The notes below the pieces were generated by a model. That model had not been told where the DNA came from and made no database searches. It saw nothing but the letters and a program-made list of their open reading frames with translations. Of a DNA stretch of 35,759 bases, positions 24,120-32,569 are shown one piece after another (within the stretch, counting starts at the first letter, position 1; every line of letters begins with the position of its first letter). Where the stretch lies: positions 74,342 through 110,100 of the forward strand of contig JAJFFE010000303.1 in assembly GCA_021776775.1 (NCBI GenBank), read 5' to 3'. Made by a program: the position numbers and the translations under genes. The DNA is from Planctomycetota bacterium. Lineage in GTDB: Bacteria > Planctomycetota > UBA8108 > UBA1146 > JAJFFE01.

Positions 24120-25412
24120 GTGACAGAGCCACTGGCATTCCGTGGAACCGACGAAGCCGAAGCGCACGCGCTCGACGCGAACGATCCGTTGGCGACGTAT
24201 CGCGATCGGTTCCATATCCCACTGCAAGAGAATGCACAACAAGAAGCACGGCCGGTGCACTACTTCTGCGGGAACTCGCTCGGCTTGCAGCCGACCGCCG
24301 TCCGCGGGTACGTCGAGCAAGAACTCGACGACTGGCGCGACCTCGCGGTGCACGCCCACTTCAAGGGGAAGACCCCGTGGTATTCCTACCACGAAGTGTT
24401 CGAAGAGTCAGGCGCTCGGCTGGTCGGAGCGAAGCCCGGCGAAGTCGTCATGATGAACAGTCTCACCGTGAATCTTCACTTGCTCATGGTCAGCTTCTAC
24501 CGGCCGACGGCAGATCGATACAAGATTCTCATCGAGAACGCCGCGTTCCCGTCGGACAACTACGCGGTTCGCAGTCAGATTGCCTTCCATGGAAACGATC
24601 CCGCCGACGGCGTGTTGATCGCGCGTCCGCGTGAAGGGTGTCGCACGATCGAGACGGACGACATCCTCGAGATCATCGAGACTCAGGGACACGAGATCGC
24701 GCTGGTCATGCTGGGCGGGGTGAGCTACTTCACCGGCCAGTTCTTCGACTTGGCCAAGATCACTGCGGCCGCCAAGGCGAAGGGGTGCGCGGTCGGATTC
24801 GACCTTGCGCACGCCGCCGGCAACTTGCCGTTGAAGCTTCACGAGTGGGGCGCCGACTTTGCCGCGTGGTGTAGCTATAAGTACCTGAACGCCGGGCCGG
24901 GCGGCATCGCCGGCTGTTTCGTCCACGAAGATCACGCCAGCCGAGTGGATCTTCCGCGCTTCGCCGGGTGGTGGGGCAACGATCCGTCGCAACGGTTCAA
25001 GATGCATCTCATGGAAGACTTCGTGCCGCACCGAGTGGCCGAAGGGTGGCAGCTGTCCAACCCGTCGATTCTCTCGATGGCTCCGCTGCGCGCGTCGCTC
25101 GACATGTTCGAAGAGGTCGGCATGGACCGCTTGCGCGAGAAGTCACTGCGTTTGACCGGCTATCTCGAACACTTGCTCAATGCGCATGGCGGTAGCTACG
25201 AGATCATCACGCCGCTCAACGCGGCCGAGCGTGGTTGCCAGCTGTCGATTCGCATTACCGAGCGCGCGCGCGAGGTCGTCGACACTCTGGATCAGCGGGG
25301 TTGCGTCTGTGACTTCCGAGAGCCCGACATCATGCGAGTAGCCCCAGTACCGCTCTACAACTCGTACTACGACGTTTGGGTTTTGGCTAGCATCCTCGGG
25401 GCGCACTCATGA
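24120..25412 (+). CDS. kynU: Kynureninase
   Basis: The protein is 430 aa, matching the usual 410-430. It is a PLP enzyme that cleaves kynurenine or 3-hydroxykynurenine to anthranilate or 3-hydroxyanthranilate plus alanine. Visible signatures are YFCGNSLGLQP near the N-terminus, NSLTVNLHLLM, ENAAFPSDNYAV, the PLP aspartate region VGFDLAHAAGN and the Schiff-base lysine in SYKYLNAGPGG (K254). Downstream GWWGNDPSQRFKM and WQLSNPSILSMAP are also typical. The start is GTG 24120. It is the first gene of the kyn operon and overlaps kmo by ATGA. Confidence 0.97.
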   Translation: MTEPLAFRGTDEAEAHALDANDPLATYRDRFHIPLQENAQQEARPVHYFCGNSLGLQPTAVRGYVEQELDDWRDLAVHAHFKGKTPWYSYHEVFEESGARLVGAKPGEVVMMNSLTVNLHLLMVSFYRPTADRYKILIENAAFPSDNYAVRSQIAFHGNDPADGVLIARPREGCRTIETDDILEIIETQGHEIALVMLGGVSYFTGQFFDLAKITAAAKAKGCAVGFDLAHAAGNLPLKLHEWGADFAAWCSYKYLNAGPGGIAGCFVHEDHASRVDLPRFAGWWGNDPSQRFKMHLMEDFVPHRVAEGWQLSNPSILSMAPLRASLDMFEEVGMDRLREKSLRLTGYLEHLLNAHGGSYEIITPLNAAERGCQLSIRITERAREVVDTLDQRGCVCDFREPDIMRVAPVPLYNSYYDVWVLASILGAHS

Positions 25413-26740
25413 GTGACGACAAGACTCATGTTCTCATTGTCGGCGGTGGGTTAGCGGGAGCGCTCCTCGCGGTTTCGCTCGGCCAGCGTGGCATCCGTGT
25501 TTCGGTGTACGAGCGCCGCGAAGACATTCGCAAGGCGACGATCGTGCGCGGCCGTTCGATCAACTTAGCGATCTCCACTCGTGGGCTGCACGCGTTGTCT
25601 AGGGTGGGGCTCGAACAGCGCTGCCTCGACATGTGCGTTCCCATGCACGGCCGGCTCATGCACTCGGTCGAGGGAGAGCACACTTATCAGCCGTACGGCA
25701 CCGATGAGTCGCAGGCGATCAACTCCGTCTCGCGCGGCGGCCTGAATCAAATGCTGCTCGACTCGGCGGGGGAGTTCGACAACGTCGAGCTGTTCTTCGA
25801 GCAACGCTGCGTCGGTGTCGATTTCGACAACGGGTCGGCGACGTTCGAGGGCGCCGACGGAACCCAACACACGGTGGCTGCTGACGTCGTCGTCGGGGCA
25901 GACGGCGCGTTCTCGGCCGTTCGCGCTCACTGTCAACGACGAGACCGTTTCGACTACTCGCAGAGTTACCTCGCCCATGGCTATAAAGAGTTGCACATTC
26001 CCCCGGCCGAGGGCGGTGGGTTTCGCATCGACAAGAACCGGCTGCACATTTGGCCGCGGCGCGGATCGATGATGATCGCGCTGCCCAACGCGGACGGTTC
26101 GTTCACGTGTACGCTTTTCTGGCCCCTGGAAGGCGAGCAGAGTTTCGCTTCCTTGACGACGCCGGCCGAAGTGAAGGCGTTCTTCGAGAGGTGGTACGGC
26201 GACGCGGTCGCTCACATGCCGACCTATGTCGACGACTATCTCGCCGCCCCGGCTAGCTCATTGGTCACGGTTCGTTGCTATCCCTGGTCTCACGCCGATC
26301 GCGTGACGCTCATCGGCGACGCGGCGCACGCCGTCGTTCCGTTTTACGGGCAGGGGATGAACGCGGCGTTCGAAGACTGCGAAGTGTTCGGGGATTGTGT
26401 CGACGAGTTCGGCGGCGATTGGCCGCGTCTTCTCGATGAGTATCAGAAACGGCGTAAGAAGAACGCTGACGCGCTGGCCGACCTCGCGATCTACAACTTC
26501 CTGGAGATGCGGGATCGCGTGGCGTCGCCATGGTTCCTGTTCAAGAAACGACTCGGCAAGATCTGCCACCGTCTGCTTCCGAACGTTTTCATCCCGCTCT
26601 ACTCAATGGTGACGTTTTCGCGAATACCGTACGCCGAGGCGCAGGAGCGTAGCGACCGTCAGGTGCGCACGGCGTCGACGGTCGCCGTCGTTTTCGGAGT
26701 TCTCTTGTTGTTGATCGTTTGGAGGATGCTGTGGAACTGA
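25409..26740 (+). CDS. kmo: Kynurenine 3-monooxygenase
   Basis: The protein is 443 aa. This FAD- and NADPH-dependent hydroxylase turns kynurenine into 3-hydroxykynurenine. The N-terminal FAD site is VLIVGGGLAGALLAVSLG (GxGxxG at 12-17), followed by GRSINLAISTRGLHAL, a phrase diagnostic of this family. VVGADGAFSAVR and LIGDAAHAVVPFYGQGMNAAFEDC (GD at 303-304) complete the flavin-binding motifs. A C-terminal hydrophobic helix (TVAVVFGVLLLLIVWRML) suggests membrane attachment, as in mitochondrial and some bacterial homologues. It overlaps kynU by 4 bp and kynA by about 10 bp. Confidence 0.97.
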   Translation: MSDDKTHVLIVGGGLAGALLAVSLGQRGIRVSVYERREDIRKATIVRGRSINLAISTRGLHALSRVGLEQRCLDMCVPMHGRLMHSVEGEHTYQPYGTDESQAINSVSRGGLNQMLLDSAGEFDNVELFFEQRCVGVDFDNGSATFEGADGTQHTVAADVVVGADGAFSAVRAHCQRRDRFDYSQSYLAHGYKELHIPPAEGGGFRIDKNRLHIWPRRGSMMIALPNADGSFTCTLFWPLEGEQSFASLTTPAEVKAFFERWYGDAVAHMPTYVDDYLAAPASSLVTVRCYPWSHADRVTLIGDAAHAVVPFYGQGMNAAFEDCEVFGDCVDEFGGDWPRLLDEYQKRRKKNADALADLAIYNFLEMRDRVASPWFLFKKRLGKICHRLLPNVFIPLYSMVTFSRIPYAEAQERSDRQVRTASTVAVVFGVLLLLIVWRMLWN

Positions 26741-27486
26741 CTTACTCGAAGTATCTCGAAATCGACAAGCTACTCGACTTGCAGATACCTCAGTCGACGC
26801 CGCCCGAGCACGATGAAACTCTGTTCATTATCATTCACCAAACGTACGAGCTTTGGTTCAAGCAACTGCTGCATGAGTTCGAAAAGATAAAAATCGATTT
26901 CGCCAACGACGAGCTGTTCGGCGCGATCCACACCTTTAAACGTTGTCGAACCATCATGAAAACACTCGTCGAGCAGATTGATATTCTCGAAACCATGACA
27001 CCGATGTCGTTCGACAGCTTTCGAGATCGCCTCGATACCGCGTCGGGCTTTCAGTCGGTGCAGTATCGAGAGTTCGAGTTTGCCCTCGGCTACAAGCGGC
27101 CCGCCATGCTCCAGTATCATACCGGCGACGCCGTGAAACGGCTGCAAGCGCGCCTCGATGAGAGGTCGGTGTACGACTTCTTCTTCGACTTCCTCGAACA
27201 GCACGGGGTTGAGGCATCGGCAGCAGACGCTCACAAGAGTGACGAAGCAACCGCGGCTGTGCAGAGCCTGTTTCACAAGGAACCTGCGGTCGGGATTCTG
27301 ATCGAGCTCATGACGGACTTCGACGAGGGATTGCAGGAATGGCGCTACCGACACGTCATGTTGGTTCAGCGCACGATTGGCGACAAGGCTGGCAGCGGAG
27401 GGTCGCTCGGCGTCGACTTCCTGAAGAAGGCGTTGTTCAAGCCTTGTTTCCCCATCCTGTGGAGCATTCGCAATGACCTCGGGTGA
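26731..27486 (+). CDS. kynA: Tryptophan 2,3-dioxygenase
   Basis: The start chosen is GTG 26731, five bases after GGAGG; the frame is also open from TTG 26719, which lies before that site. The protein is 251 aa, a little short for the family. The heme enzyme opens the indole ring of tryptophan to N-formylkynurenine. HQTYELWFKQLLHE (from H36) is the substrate-pocket signature. FQSVQYREFEFALGYK follows, and WRYRHVMLVQRTIGDKAGSGGS carries the heme-ligand histidine (H208) and a GSGGS loop where most members have GTGGS. It overlaps kmo at its start and kynB at its end. Confidence 0.96.
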   Translation: MELTYSKYLEIDKLLDLQIPQSTPPEHDETLFIIIHQTYELWFKQLLHEFEKIKIDFANDELFGAIHTFKRCRTIMKTLVEQIDILETMTPMSFDSFRDRLDTASGFQSVQYREFEFALGYKRPAMLQYHTGDAVKRLQARLDERSVYDFFFDFLEQHGVEASAADAHKSDEATAAVQSLFHKEPAVGILIELMTDFDEGLQEWRYRHVMLVQRTIGDKAGSGGSLGVDFLKKALFKPCFPILWSIRNDLG

Positions 27487-28108
27487 TCGCCTCTACGACA
27501 TCACTCCGCTCGTAACGCCCAATCTCAAAGTGTGGCCGGGCGACACGCCGCTGTCGCGCGAGGTGCTTCTGGACATGAAGGACGGCGCTAACATTACCCT
27601 GTCGACGCTTCGTGCGACGGTTCATCTCGGGGCGCACGCCGACGCGCCGAGCCACTACGGGACGGACGCGCCGAGCATCGAGTCGAGCGACTTGCGACCG
27701 TACCTCGGCCGTTGCCAAGTCGTTCACACTACCGTCGAGCGCAATCAACGCATCACCTTCGACCACTTCGAAGGGACGATCGAAGCCGAGCGCGTGCTCT
27801 TCAAAACATCGACCTTCCCGGACTCACAAGTGTGGAACGAAGAGTTCGCCGCGCTCAGCCCAGACCTCGTTCGCGACTTGAGCGGGCAGGGGGTACGCCT
27901 CATCGGTATCGACACTCCAAGCGTGGACGTGTTCGACTCGAAGGAGCTACCGGCGCACAAAGCTTTCCTCGAAACAGAGACACGGATCCTCGAAGGAATC
28001 GTGCTCGACGAAGTCCCCGCCGGATTTTATGAGCTGATCGCACTGCCACTGAAACTCGACGGCTTCGACGCCAGCCCTGTCCGCGCGGTGTTGCGCACGC
28101 TGAGCTGA
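27473..28108 (+). CDS. kynB: Kynurenine formamidase (arylformamidase, cyclase-like fold)
   Basis: The protein is 211 aa, the normal length for the metal-dependent KynB family. It hydrolyses N-formylkynurenine to kynurenine and formate. The metal site is visible in TVHLGAHADAPSHYG (H51, H55, D57, H61). RLYDITPLVTPNLKVWPGDTP near the N-terminus, RLIGIDTPSVD, LPAHKAFLE and ILEGIVLDEVPAGFYELIALPLKLDGFDASPVRAVL are all family hallmarks. It starts 14 bp inside kynA and is the last gene of the operon. Confidence 0.95.
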   Translation: MTSGDRLYDITPLVTPNLKVWPGDTPLSREVLLDMKDGANITLSTLRATVHLGAHADAPSHYGTDAPSIESSDLRPYLGRCQVVHTTVERNQRITFDHFEGTIEAERVLFKTSTFPDSQVWNEEFAALSPDLVRDLSGQGVRLIGIDTPSVDVFDSKELPAHKAFLETETRILEGIVLDEVPAGFYELIALPLKLDGFDASPVRAVLRTLS

Positions 28109-28153
28109 GTGCCGTTGCGGAAGGCTTGTTCTGAGAGGCTCGCCCTCGACAAC

Positions 28154-28185
28154 ACCGGGAGTATTCTCATATTGGAAGTCCCGGT
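28154..28185 (+). terminator. Weak hairpin after the kyn operon
   Basis: ACCGGGA (28154-28160) and TCCCGGT (28179-28185) are exact reverse complements with an 18-nt loop, 46 nt after the kynB stop and before the convergent acetyltransferase gene. The stem is short and no T-run follows, so the call is tentative. Confidence 0.25.
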
Positions 28186-28233
28186 TCTTGCGAAAGACGA
28201 CCGCAACCGGACATGGCCGACACCGTCCCCGGC

Positions 28234-29331
28234 TCAGCTGAAAGCCAAGTCGGAATCCGCGTACGAAACGTGCCAGCCCTGGGGTTCGTAACACGCTTCG
28301 TTGCGACCGGCGGAGGCCGCCAACAGCCAACTCGGTCGATTGAGACGGGCGGGAGAGTGGGTGAGTTGTCTCTGCACCACCGCGCGCAACTCTGGATGAA
28401 GACCAAGGCAACGAACCAGGTCTACTCCGCGATTGCGCAAGTCGGCGGTCGCCACCGATAGCAGCGGACCCAAGCATTCACGATCTCCCAGCGCACAAAA
28501 AGCGTCGAGGATCCGTCCGGTTCGAAGCTGGTACTCGGACGCCTCGCAGTAGACGAGATATCCGACCAAGCGATCTCCCTCGAAGGCGCCGAGCACGGTG
28601 TGCTCATACTCGGGGTCTTTGAAGTAGCGCCAATCGACAAACGATTTATCTCTGACGGCGACGTTGGCATAGTCCGGTCGCGCGCGTTGCCACAGCTCAT
28701 CGAAGATCGAGGTTGCGGCGGTGATGGGGGCGATCGAGTAGCGGGGTTCGGTGTGATCTCGTCGACTCAGGAGTCGCCGCCCCCGGTAAGCGAATTCGCC
28801 CAGTCCTCGAGCGATCAACCACCATGGTGCTCGTTCGAAGCGACGCCAGGATCTTCGGCTGCGCAAAGCGAGTCGTGTCAACGAATCAGCGGAGAGAGCC
28901 AAGGTGCAGTGGGGCGCGAGATGGACCGCGCGATACCCGAGTCGTTCACGGATTCTGCGATTCGCCGAGGTGTAATTGGCAATTGCGTTGGAGATCGGGT
29001 TGTCGAGTTGGTCGTACGCTTCAACCAGTTTCTGCGCGATTCCCTGCCGTCGCGCGGATTGCGCAACCAGGAGGTCGCAATCGTGATGGAGAAGGGTGAC
29101 CTCGCCACAAAGCTGAAAACGACAGGGGAACGATGCCAAGTGTCCGACGACGACTCCATCGATCTCCGCGACCCAGATATGACTTCGTTGCAGTTCGTTG
29201 GCCGGGTTGCGCTCGAACTGCCAACTCCAGCGATTCTCAAACCGCTTCCGGGGATACTCACCGAAGGCCTCTTCGTACAACTCGAAGACACGACGCTTGT
29301 CGGTGTTCACCATCGCGCGCACGACGACCAT
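28234..29331 (-). CDS. GNAT-family N-acetyltransferase
   Basis: The protein is 365 aa, cytoplasmic. The N-terminal half is a GNAT domain: RAMVNTDKRRVFELYEEAFG, IWVAEIDGVVVGHLASFPC, the acetyl-CoA pyrophosphate loop SARRQGIAQKLVEA (R94-Q100) and NYTSANRRIRERLGYRAV. The C-terminal half (VDWRYFKDPEYEHTVLGAFEGDRLVGYLVYCEA, then ILDAFCALGD) looks like a second GNAT-like lobe, as in acetyltransferases associated with polysaccharide and amino-sugar pathways. The substrate is not readable. Position beside the CE4 deacetylase and GT2 genes suggests acetylation of an envelope sugar. The last residues are acidic and uninformative. Confidence 0.85.
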   Translation of the reverse strand: MVVVRAMVNTDKRRVFELYEEAFGEYPRKRFENRWSWQFERNPANELQRSHIWVAEIDGVVVGHLASFPCRFQLCGEVTLLHHDCDLLVAQSARRQGIAQKLVEAYDQLDNPISNAIANYTSANRRIRERLGYRAVHLAPHCTLALSADSLTRLALRSRRSWRRFERAPWWLIARGLGEFAYRGRRLLSRRDHTEPRYSIAPITAATSIFDELWQRARPDYANVAVRDKSFVDWRYFKDPEYEHTVLGAFEGDRLVGYLVYCEASEYQLRTGRILDAFCALGDRECLGPLLSVATADLRNRGVDLVRCLGLHPELRAVVQRQLTHSPARLNRPSWLLAASAGRNEACYEPQGWHVSYADSDLAFS

Positions 29332-29523
29332 GGCACTCCACCTACTTATTGATTATGCATACAGGAATGGGCTCGACAGTTGGTCAACGCGCTTGCAGAG
29401 CATCGTGGTCGTCCTCGGGTGTCCGACGATCAGAGCCGTTCTGGGAAACTGACCCTCTCAAATCCCTTCAGTGGGGTCAAGCCGTCCCAGGCGCCTCACT
29501 GCGTTGCCTAAACCGCGTTGCCT

Positions 29524-30297
29524 TCACTGCGCCGCACGTCGGCGTGCTCGTCGCGGCTTCGTCACCAATTCTCTCAGCCGGTCGTCAACGTGGTCATTGC
29601 TGACCTGACAACGGTAGATCCAATACGGATCATCGAACGGGAACCGATTGCAGCGTGAGCCGACGCGCAGACCGATGTGGATCTCGAACTCGCGAAACAG
29701 CTCGATCAGTTCCAGTCGTTGACGTCGATCTCTCGGGACGCGGCCGAACGGGTATGCGAACGCCCCGATGAACGGAAGGTCGGCAGAACGCACCACGTCT
29801 CGGCTGTTGCGCAGCTCCTCCCGTAGTTCCGCGGTCGGGAGCTGGCTGAAGTCGCGGTGGGTGTGCGAGTGGTAGCCGAGTTCGATCCCACCGTGACTCA
29901 ACTGCTTCAGTGACTCCGAATCGAGCACCTGCATTTGTCCAGACGGTGATGGGCTCATGGCCCAATTCGCCGTCCGTCCCAGGCTCGCAGTCGGAACGAA
30001 GACCGTGGCCGGCACGCCGTGCACGCTCAGAATGGGTGCCGCCACTTCTTTCACGTCGGCAGTGGCGTCGTCGAAGGTCACCCAGACCGTGTGGCGCGGA
30101 AGACGCTTGCGCTCAGCGTTCCGCGAGATCAGGTCACGGGCCACAACCAAATGATAGTTCGCGGAGAGGTATTGGATCTGCCGCTCGAAGACTCTAGGCT
30201 TGACCGCGAGCGGGTCGCTTGGATCATCCGCAATACGGTGATAGAGCAGCACCGTCAGTCGTGGCGAAGGACGTAGTCTGTCGACGAGGTTACGCAC
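29524..30297 (-). CDS. Polysaccharide deacetylase (CE4/NodB homology domain)
   Basis: The protein is 257 aa without a signal peptide. It begins LTVLLYHRIADDPSDPLAV, typical of the family. Motif 1 is TFDDAT (74-79), with both aspartates but Ala in place of the usual Gly. Motif 2 is HSHTH (143-147), supplying the two metal-binding histidines. Motif 3 is AYPFG (181-185). These support a metal-dependent deacetylase removing N-acetyl groups from amino-sugar units. Without an export signal, a cytoplasmic, lipid-linked or nucleotide-linked substrate is more likely than cell-wall polymer. It diverges from the GT2 gene at 30353 with only 55 bp between starts. Confidence 0.9.
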   Translation of the reverse strand: MRNLVDRLRPSPRLTVLLYHRIADDPSDPLAVKPRVFERQIQYLSANYHLVVARDLISRNAERKRLPRHTVWVTFDDATADVKEVAAPILSVHGVPATVFVPTASLGRTANWAMSPSPSGQMQVLDSESLKQLSHGGIELGYHSHTHRDFSQLPTAELREELRNSRDVVRSADLPFIGAFAYPFGRVPRDRRQRLELIELFREFEIHIGLRVGSRCNRFPFDDPYWIYRCQVSNDHVDDRLRELVTKPRRARRRAAQ

Positions 30298-30352
30298 TTG
30301 CGCCCTGTCCTACTAACGCGGCCGCGATGACGATCCGGCGTCCAAGGATACG

Positions 30353-31102
30353 GTGGTGAAGATGAACTCCGGCCACCGGCGTCCCGTACTCAGCGCGGTG
30401 TTGATCGCGCAAGACAATGAGTCGACGATTCGCCGCGTCATCGACAACGTTGCAAGGGTCGTCGACGAGGTCGTCGTCGTCGACGGCGGCAGCGAGGATC
30501 GTACTGCGGAGATTGCGGCTGAACACCAGAAGTGCCGGGTTTTTCACCGGGCGTTCGACGACTTCGCCCAGCAGAAGAACTACGCGATCGATCAAGCCCG
30601 GGGTCGATGGATCCTGCTCGTCGATACCGACGAACTACTCGGCCAGCGCAGCCTACAAACGCTTCGTTGGTGGATTCGTCTACCCTTCGTGCGCTGGTAC
30701 AAACTCAGAACTTGTCACCTAGTCACCGAAGACGATCGCGAGCAACAGGTTTTCAGCCAGCGCCACTACCCCGACAACCATCTCCGATTGTTCAGGAACC
30801 AGCCGTTCTTCCGCTACGACACCGAGCGCGGTCGAGTCCATGAGAGCTTTCCGCGCAAGGGGCGCGGTTTTGGTATTTGCCTGCCTCTTCACATCTTTCA
30901 CTACGGCTATGCCATGAAGTCTCTCGACCAACGACGCCAGCGGATTCAGCTCTACGACCAGATTGCCGGCAGCCCGAGCGCGGTCAACTCCATGTATCTG
31001 TGGGAAGAAGATCCTGGGGTGACGCTCATTCCGCCGAAAGAGTCAGCGCCCCCGGACAGTTTGCTAAACAGCGAGCGTGGATCGGGCCGCCTCGGGCCGT
31101 GA
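30353..31102 (+). CDS. GT2-family glycosyltransferase (WaaE/KdtX-like)
   Basis: The protein is 249 aa. The GT-A fold is shown by LSAVLIAQDNESTIRRVI, EVVVVDGGSEDRT (39-51), FAQQKNYAIDQARGRWILLV and the metal-binding DTDE (91-94). The QKNYA-D-x-A-x-G-x-W segment marks the branch that includes LPS-core enzymes of the WaaE/KdtX type. RVHESFP and the hydrophobic LPLHIFHYGYAM are also shared by that branch. It probably adds a hexose to a lipid-linked glycan at the inner membrane. The start is GTG 30353, with AAGGA upstream; ATG 30362 is an alternative. Confidence 0.92.
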   Translation: MVKMNSGHRRPVLSAVLIAQDNESTIRRVIDNVARVVDEVVVVDGGSEDRTAEIAAEHQKCRVFHRAFDDFAQQKNYAIDQARGRWILLVDTDELLGQRSLQTLRWWIRLPFVRWYKLRTCHLVTEDDREQQVFSQRHYPDNHLRLFRNQPFFRYDTERGRVHESFPRKGRGFGICLPLHIFHYGYAMKSLDQRRQRIQLYDQIAGSPSAVNSMYLWEEDPGVTLIPPKESAPPDSLLNSERGSGRLGP

Positions 31103-31163
31103 GAATCGAGCGACTCTCTTCGTCCGCTCTCGACTATCGGGCGGATACCGGTCGGTCGCGCGT

Positions 31164-32348
31164 TCAAGGCAGAGTCGATCGCTTGCGTCTGGACACACCG
31201 AGATTGAGCCGAAGTGTGCTGTGGACGACGGCGAGCGTCAGGAGAACGGTGTACTGAGCCAGGAAGAATCGCTTCCACCACACAGGAAACAACAGGTAGT
31301 GGAGAGCCATATTGCTAACCAGGGCGATGGCGATCGCGGTGGTCCGTGGTGACGCCCGTCGCGTGGCCCAGGCGAGGACGATGCCGAGGACACCAAAACC
31401 GAGGGCGCGATCTCGGCCACGGCTGTGAAATCCTTCGACGAGTTGACCGACGTAGCTGTCCCAATTGACCGAAGGGTTGGCGTCAGCCGGATAGGGAAGA
31501 GCCGCCGTGAAGGTGTGGTGAAAAAGGGTACTCCAGCCGTACCACCCCGATAACTCCTGAATCGCGACATACGCCAAGACTGCGACGATCGCCGCCGCCG
31601 CGCAGTCCAGCATGCGAACTCCACTCGATTTCGTAAGACCCAAGGCGGCAAGCAGCGGCAGCACCAAGATCAGAGCGTCGGGGCGAGCGCCGATCGATAA
31701 TGTCAACAATCCGATTCCGACAACTGAATAGCGTCGCGCAGGGGCATTAGCGAGAGCGAGGCCGGCGATGATCAGCAACGCCGCAAGAGTGTCGGGGGAT
31801 GAGGATCGGGCGGTGTCCGAGATCGGGGTCGCTATGAAGATCAGCACGCAAACAACAGCGGCGAACGAGACCGAGAAGTACTGGCGGAGCCACACGAAGA
31901 TCGCGAGGACGATCAACGCCGCCGCGAACGACGCGACCCACAGAGTTGACCAAGCGGGGCTCAATCCGGATGTGATTGCGATGACGATCGCCCCGTTGTA
32001 AAGCGGGCGAGTTCGGTAGAACGGCAACTGCTGGGCGAAACTTACAGGGTCTCGGCTGACCGATTTCCGATACTCGCTATCGGAGCGAAGCCTCGCCGCG
32101 GGCAAGTCCCGGTCAACCGCGGCATAAGTTGCACGGTGGGCCGATATCAGGTCGTCGTGGATCAACTCGTGCGCGCAGCCGACGTATCCGATCACATCCC
32201 AGTTCCAGCGCGGCGAACTCAGCGCAAGATGGAGGCCGCCGAAGACGACCAATACCAGCGTCGCTACGCAGACAAACGCCGTGACGCCGAGTCGTTGGGA
32301 CGGCTGCCCGGCGGAGGTTGGCGCGCTTTGATTGAAAGAGGTCGTCAT
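31164..32348 (-). CDS. Multi-span membrane protein, GT-C-like
   Basis: The protein is 394 aa with about nine or ten predicted membrane helices (for example VTAFVCVATLVLVVFGGLHLAL, LWVASFAAALIVLAIFVWL, FAAVVCVLIFIATPI, VRMLDCAAAAIVAVLAYVAI). The first external loop WNWDVIGYVGCAHELIHDD contains an acidic Asp at the place where GT-C enzymes carry the catalytic residue, and the long polar loop after it (RATYAAVDRDLPAARLRSDSEYRKSVSRDP) resembles a GT-C periplasmic loop. Transfer of a sugar from a polyprenyl-phosphate donor is a fair guess; the true substrate is unknown. It faces the GT2 gene and diverges from the next GT-C gene. Confidence 0.7.
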   Translation of the reverse strand: MTTSFNQSAPTSAGQPSQRLGVTAFVCVATLVLVVFGGLHLALSSPRWNWDVIGYVGCAHELIHDDLISAHRATYAAVDRDLPAARLRSDSEYRKSVSRDPVSFAQQLPFYRTRPLYNGAIVIAITSGLSPAWSTLWVASFAAALIVLAIFVWLRQYFSVSFAAVVCVLIFIATPISDTARSSSPDTLAALLIIAGLALANAPARRYSVVGIGLLTLSIGARPDALILVLPLLAALGLTKSSGVRMLDCAAAAIVAVLAYVAIQELSGWYGWSTLFHHTFTAALPYPADANPSVNWDSYVGQLVEGFHSRGRDRALGFGVLGIVLAWATRRASPRTTAIAIALVSNMALHYLLFPVWWKRFFLAQYTVLLTLAVVHSTLRLNLGVSRRKRSTLP

Positions 32349-32569
32349 TCGGGTTTATTCGCCCGCGGCGCCCTTCCCGATCGAGAAGCGTGAAGTTCAT
32401 CGCCACTACAGCCGAGACCCCCGACGATTGTCAACGGTGCTACCGAGTCCCCGCGAACTTGCCGGCAGACCCGCCGCCGGATTGACTTGCCCCGGCGTGC
32501 AGCAGTCAGTGAGATCCACTATTTCCACCCGTCGACACGTTGTCGCCGCACGATGAATAGGACGTTGGC

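Noticed and set aside
24025..24249. Upstream start for the MFS transporter at 24249
   Set aside because: It would run through the kynU start region and adds a basic, non-family leader; ATG 24024 gives a normal MFS N-terminus.
25565..26215. Minus-strand 216-codon open frame inside kmo
   Set aside because: Antisense to a gene with complete FAD motifs; no start context.
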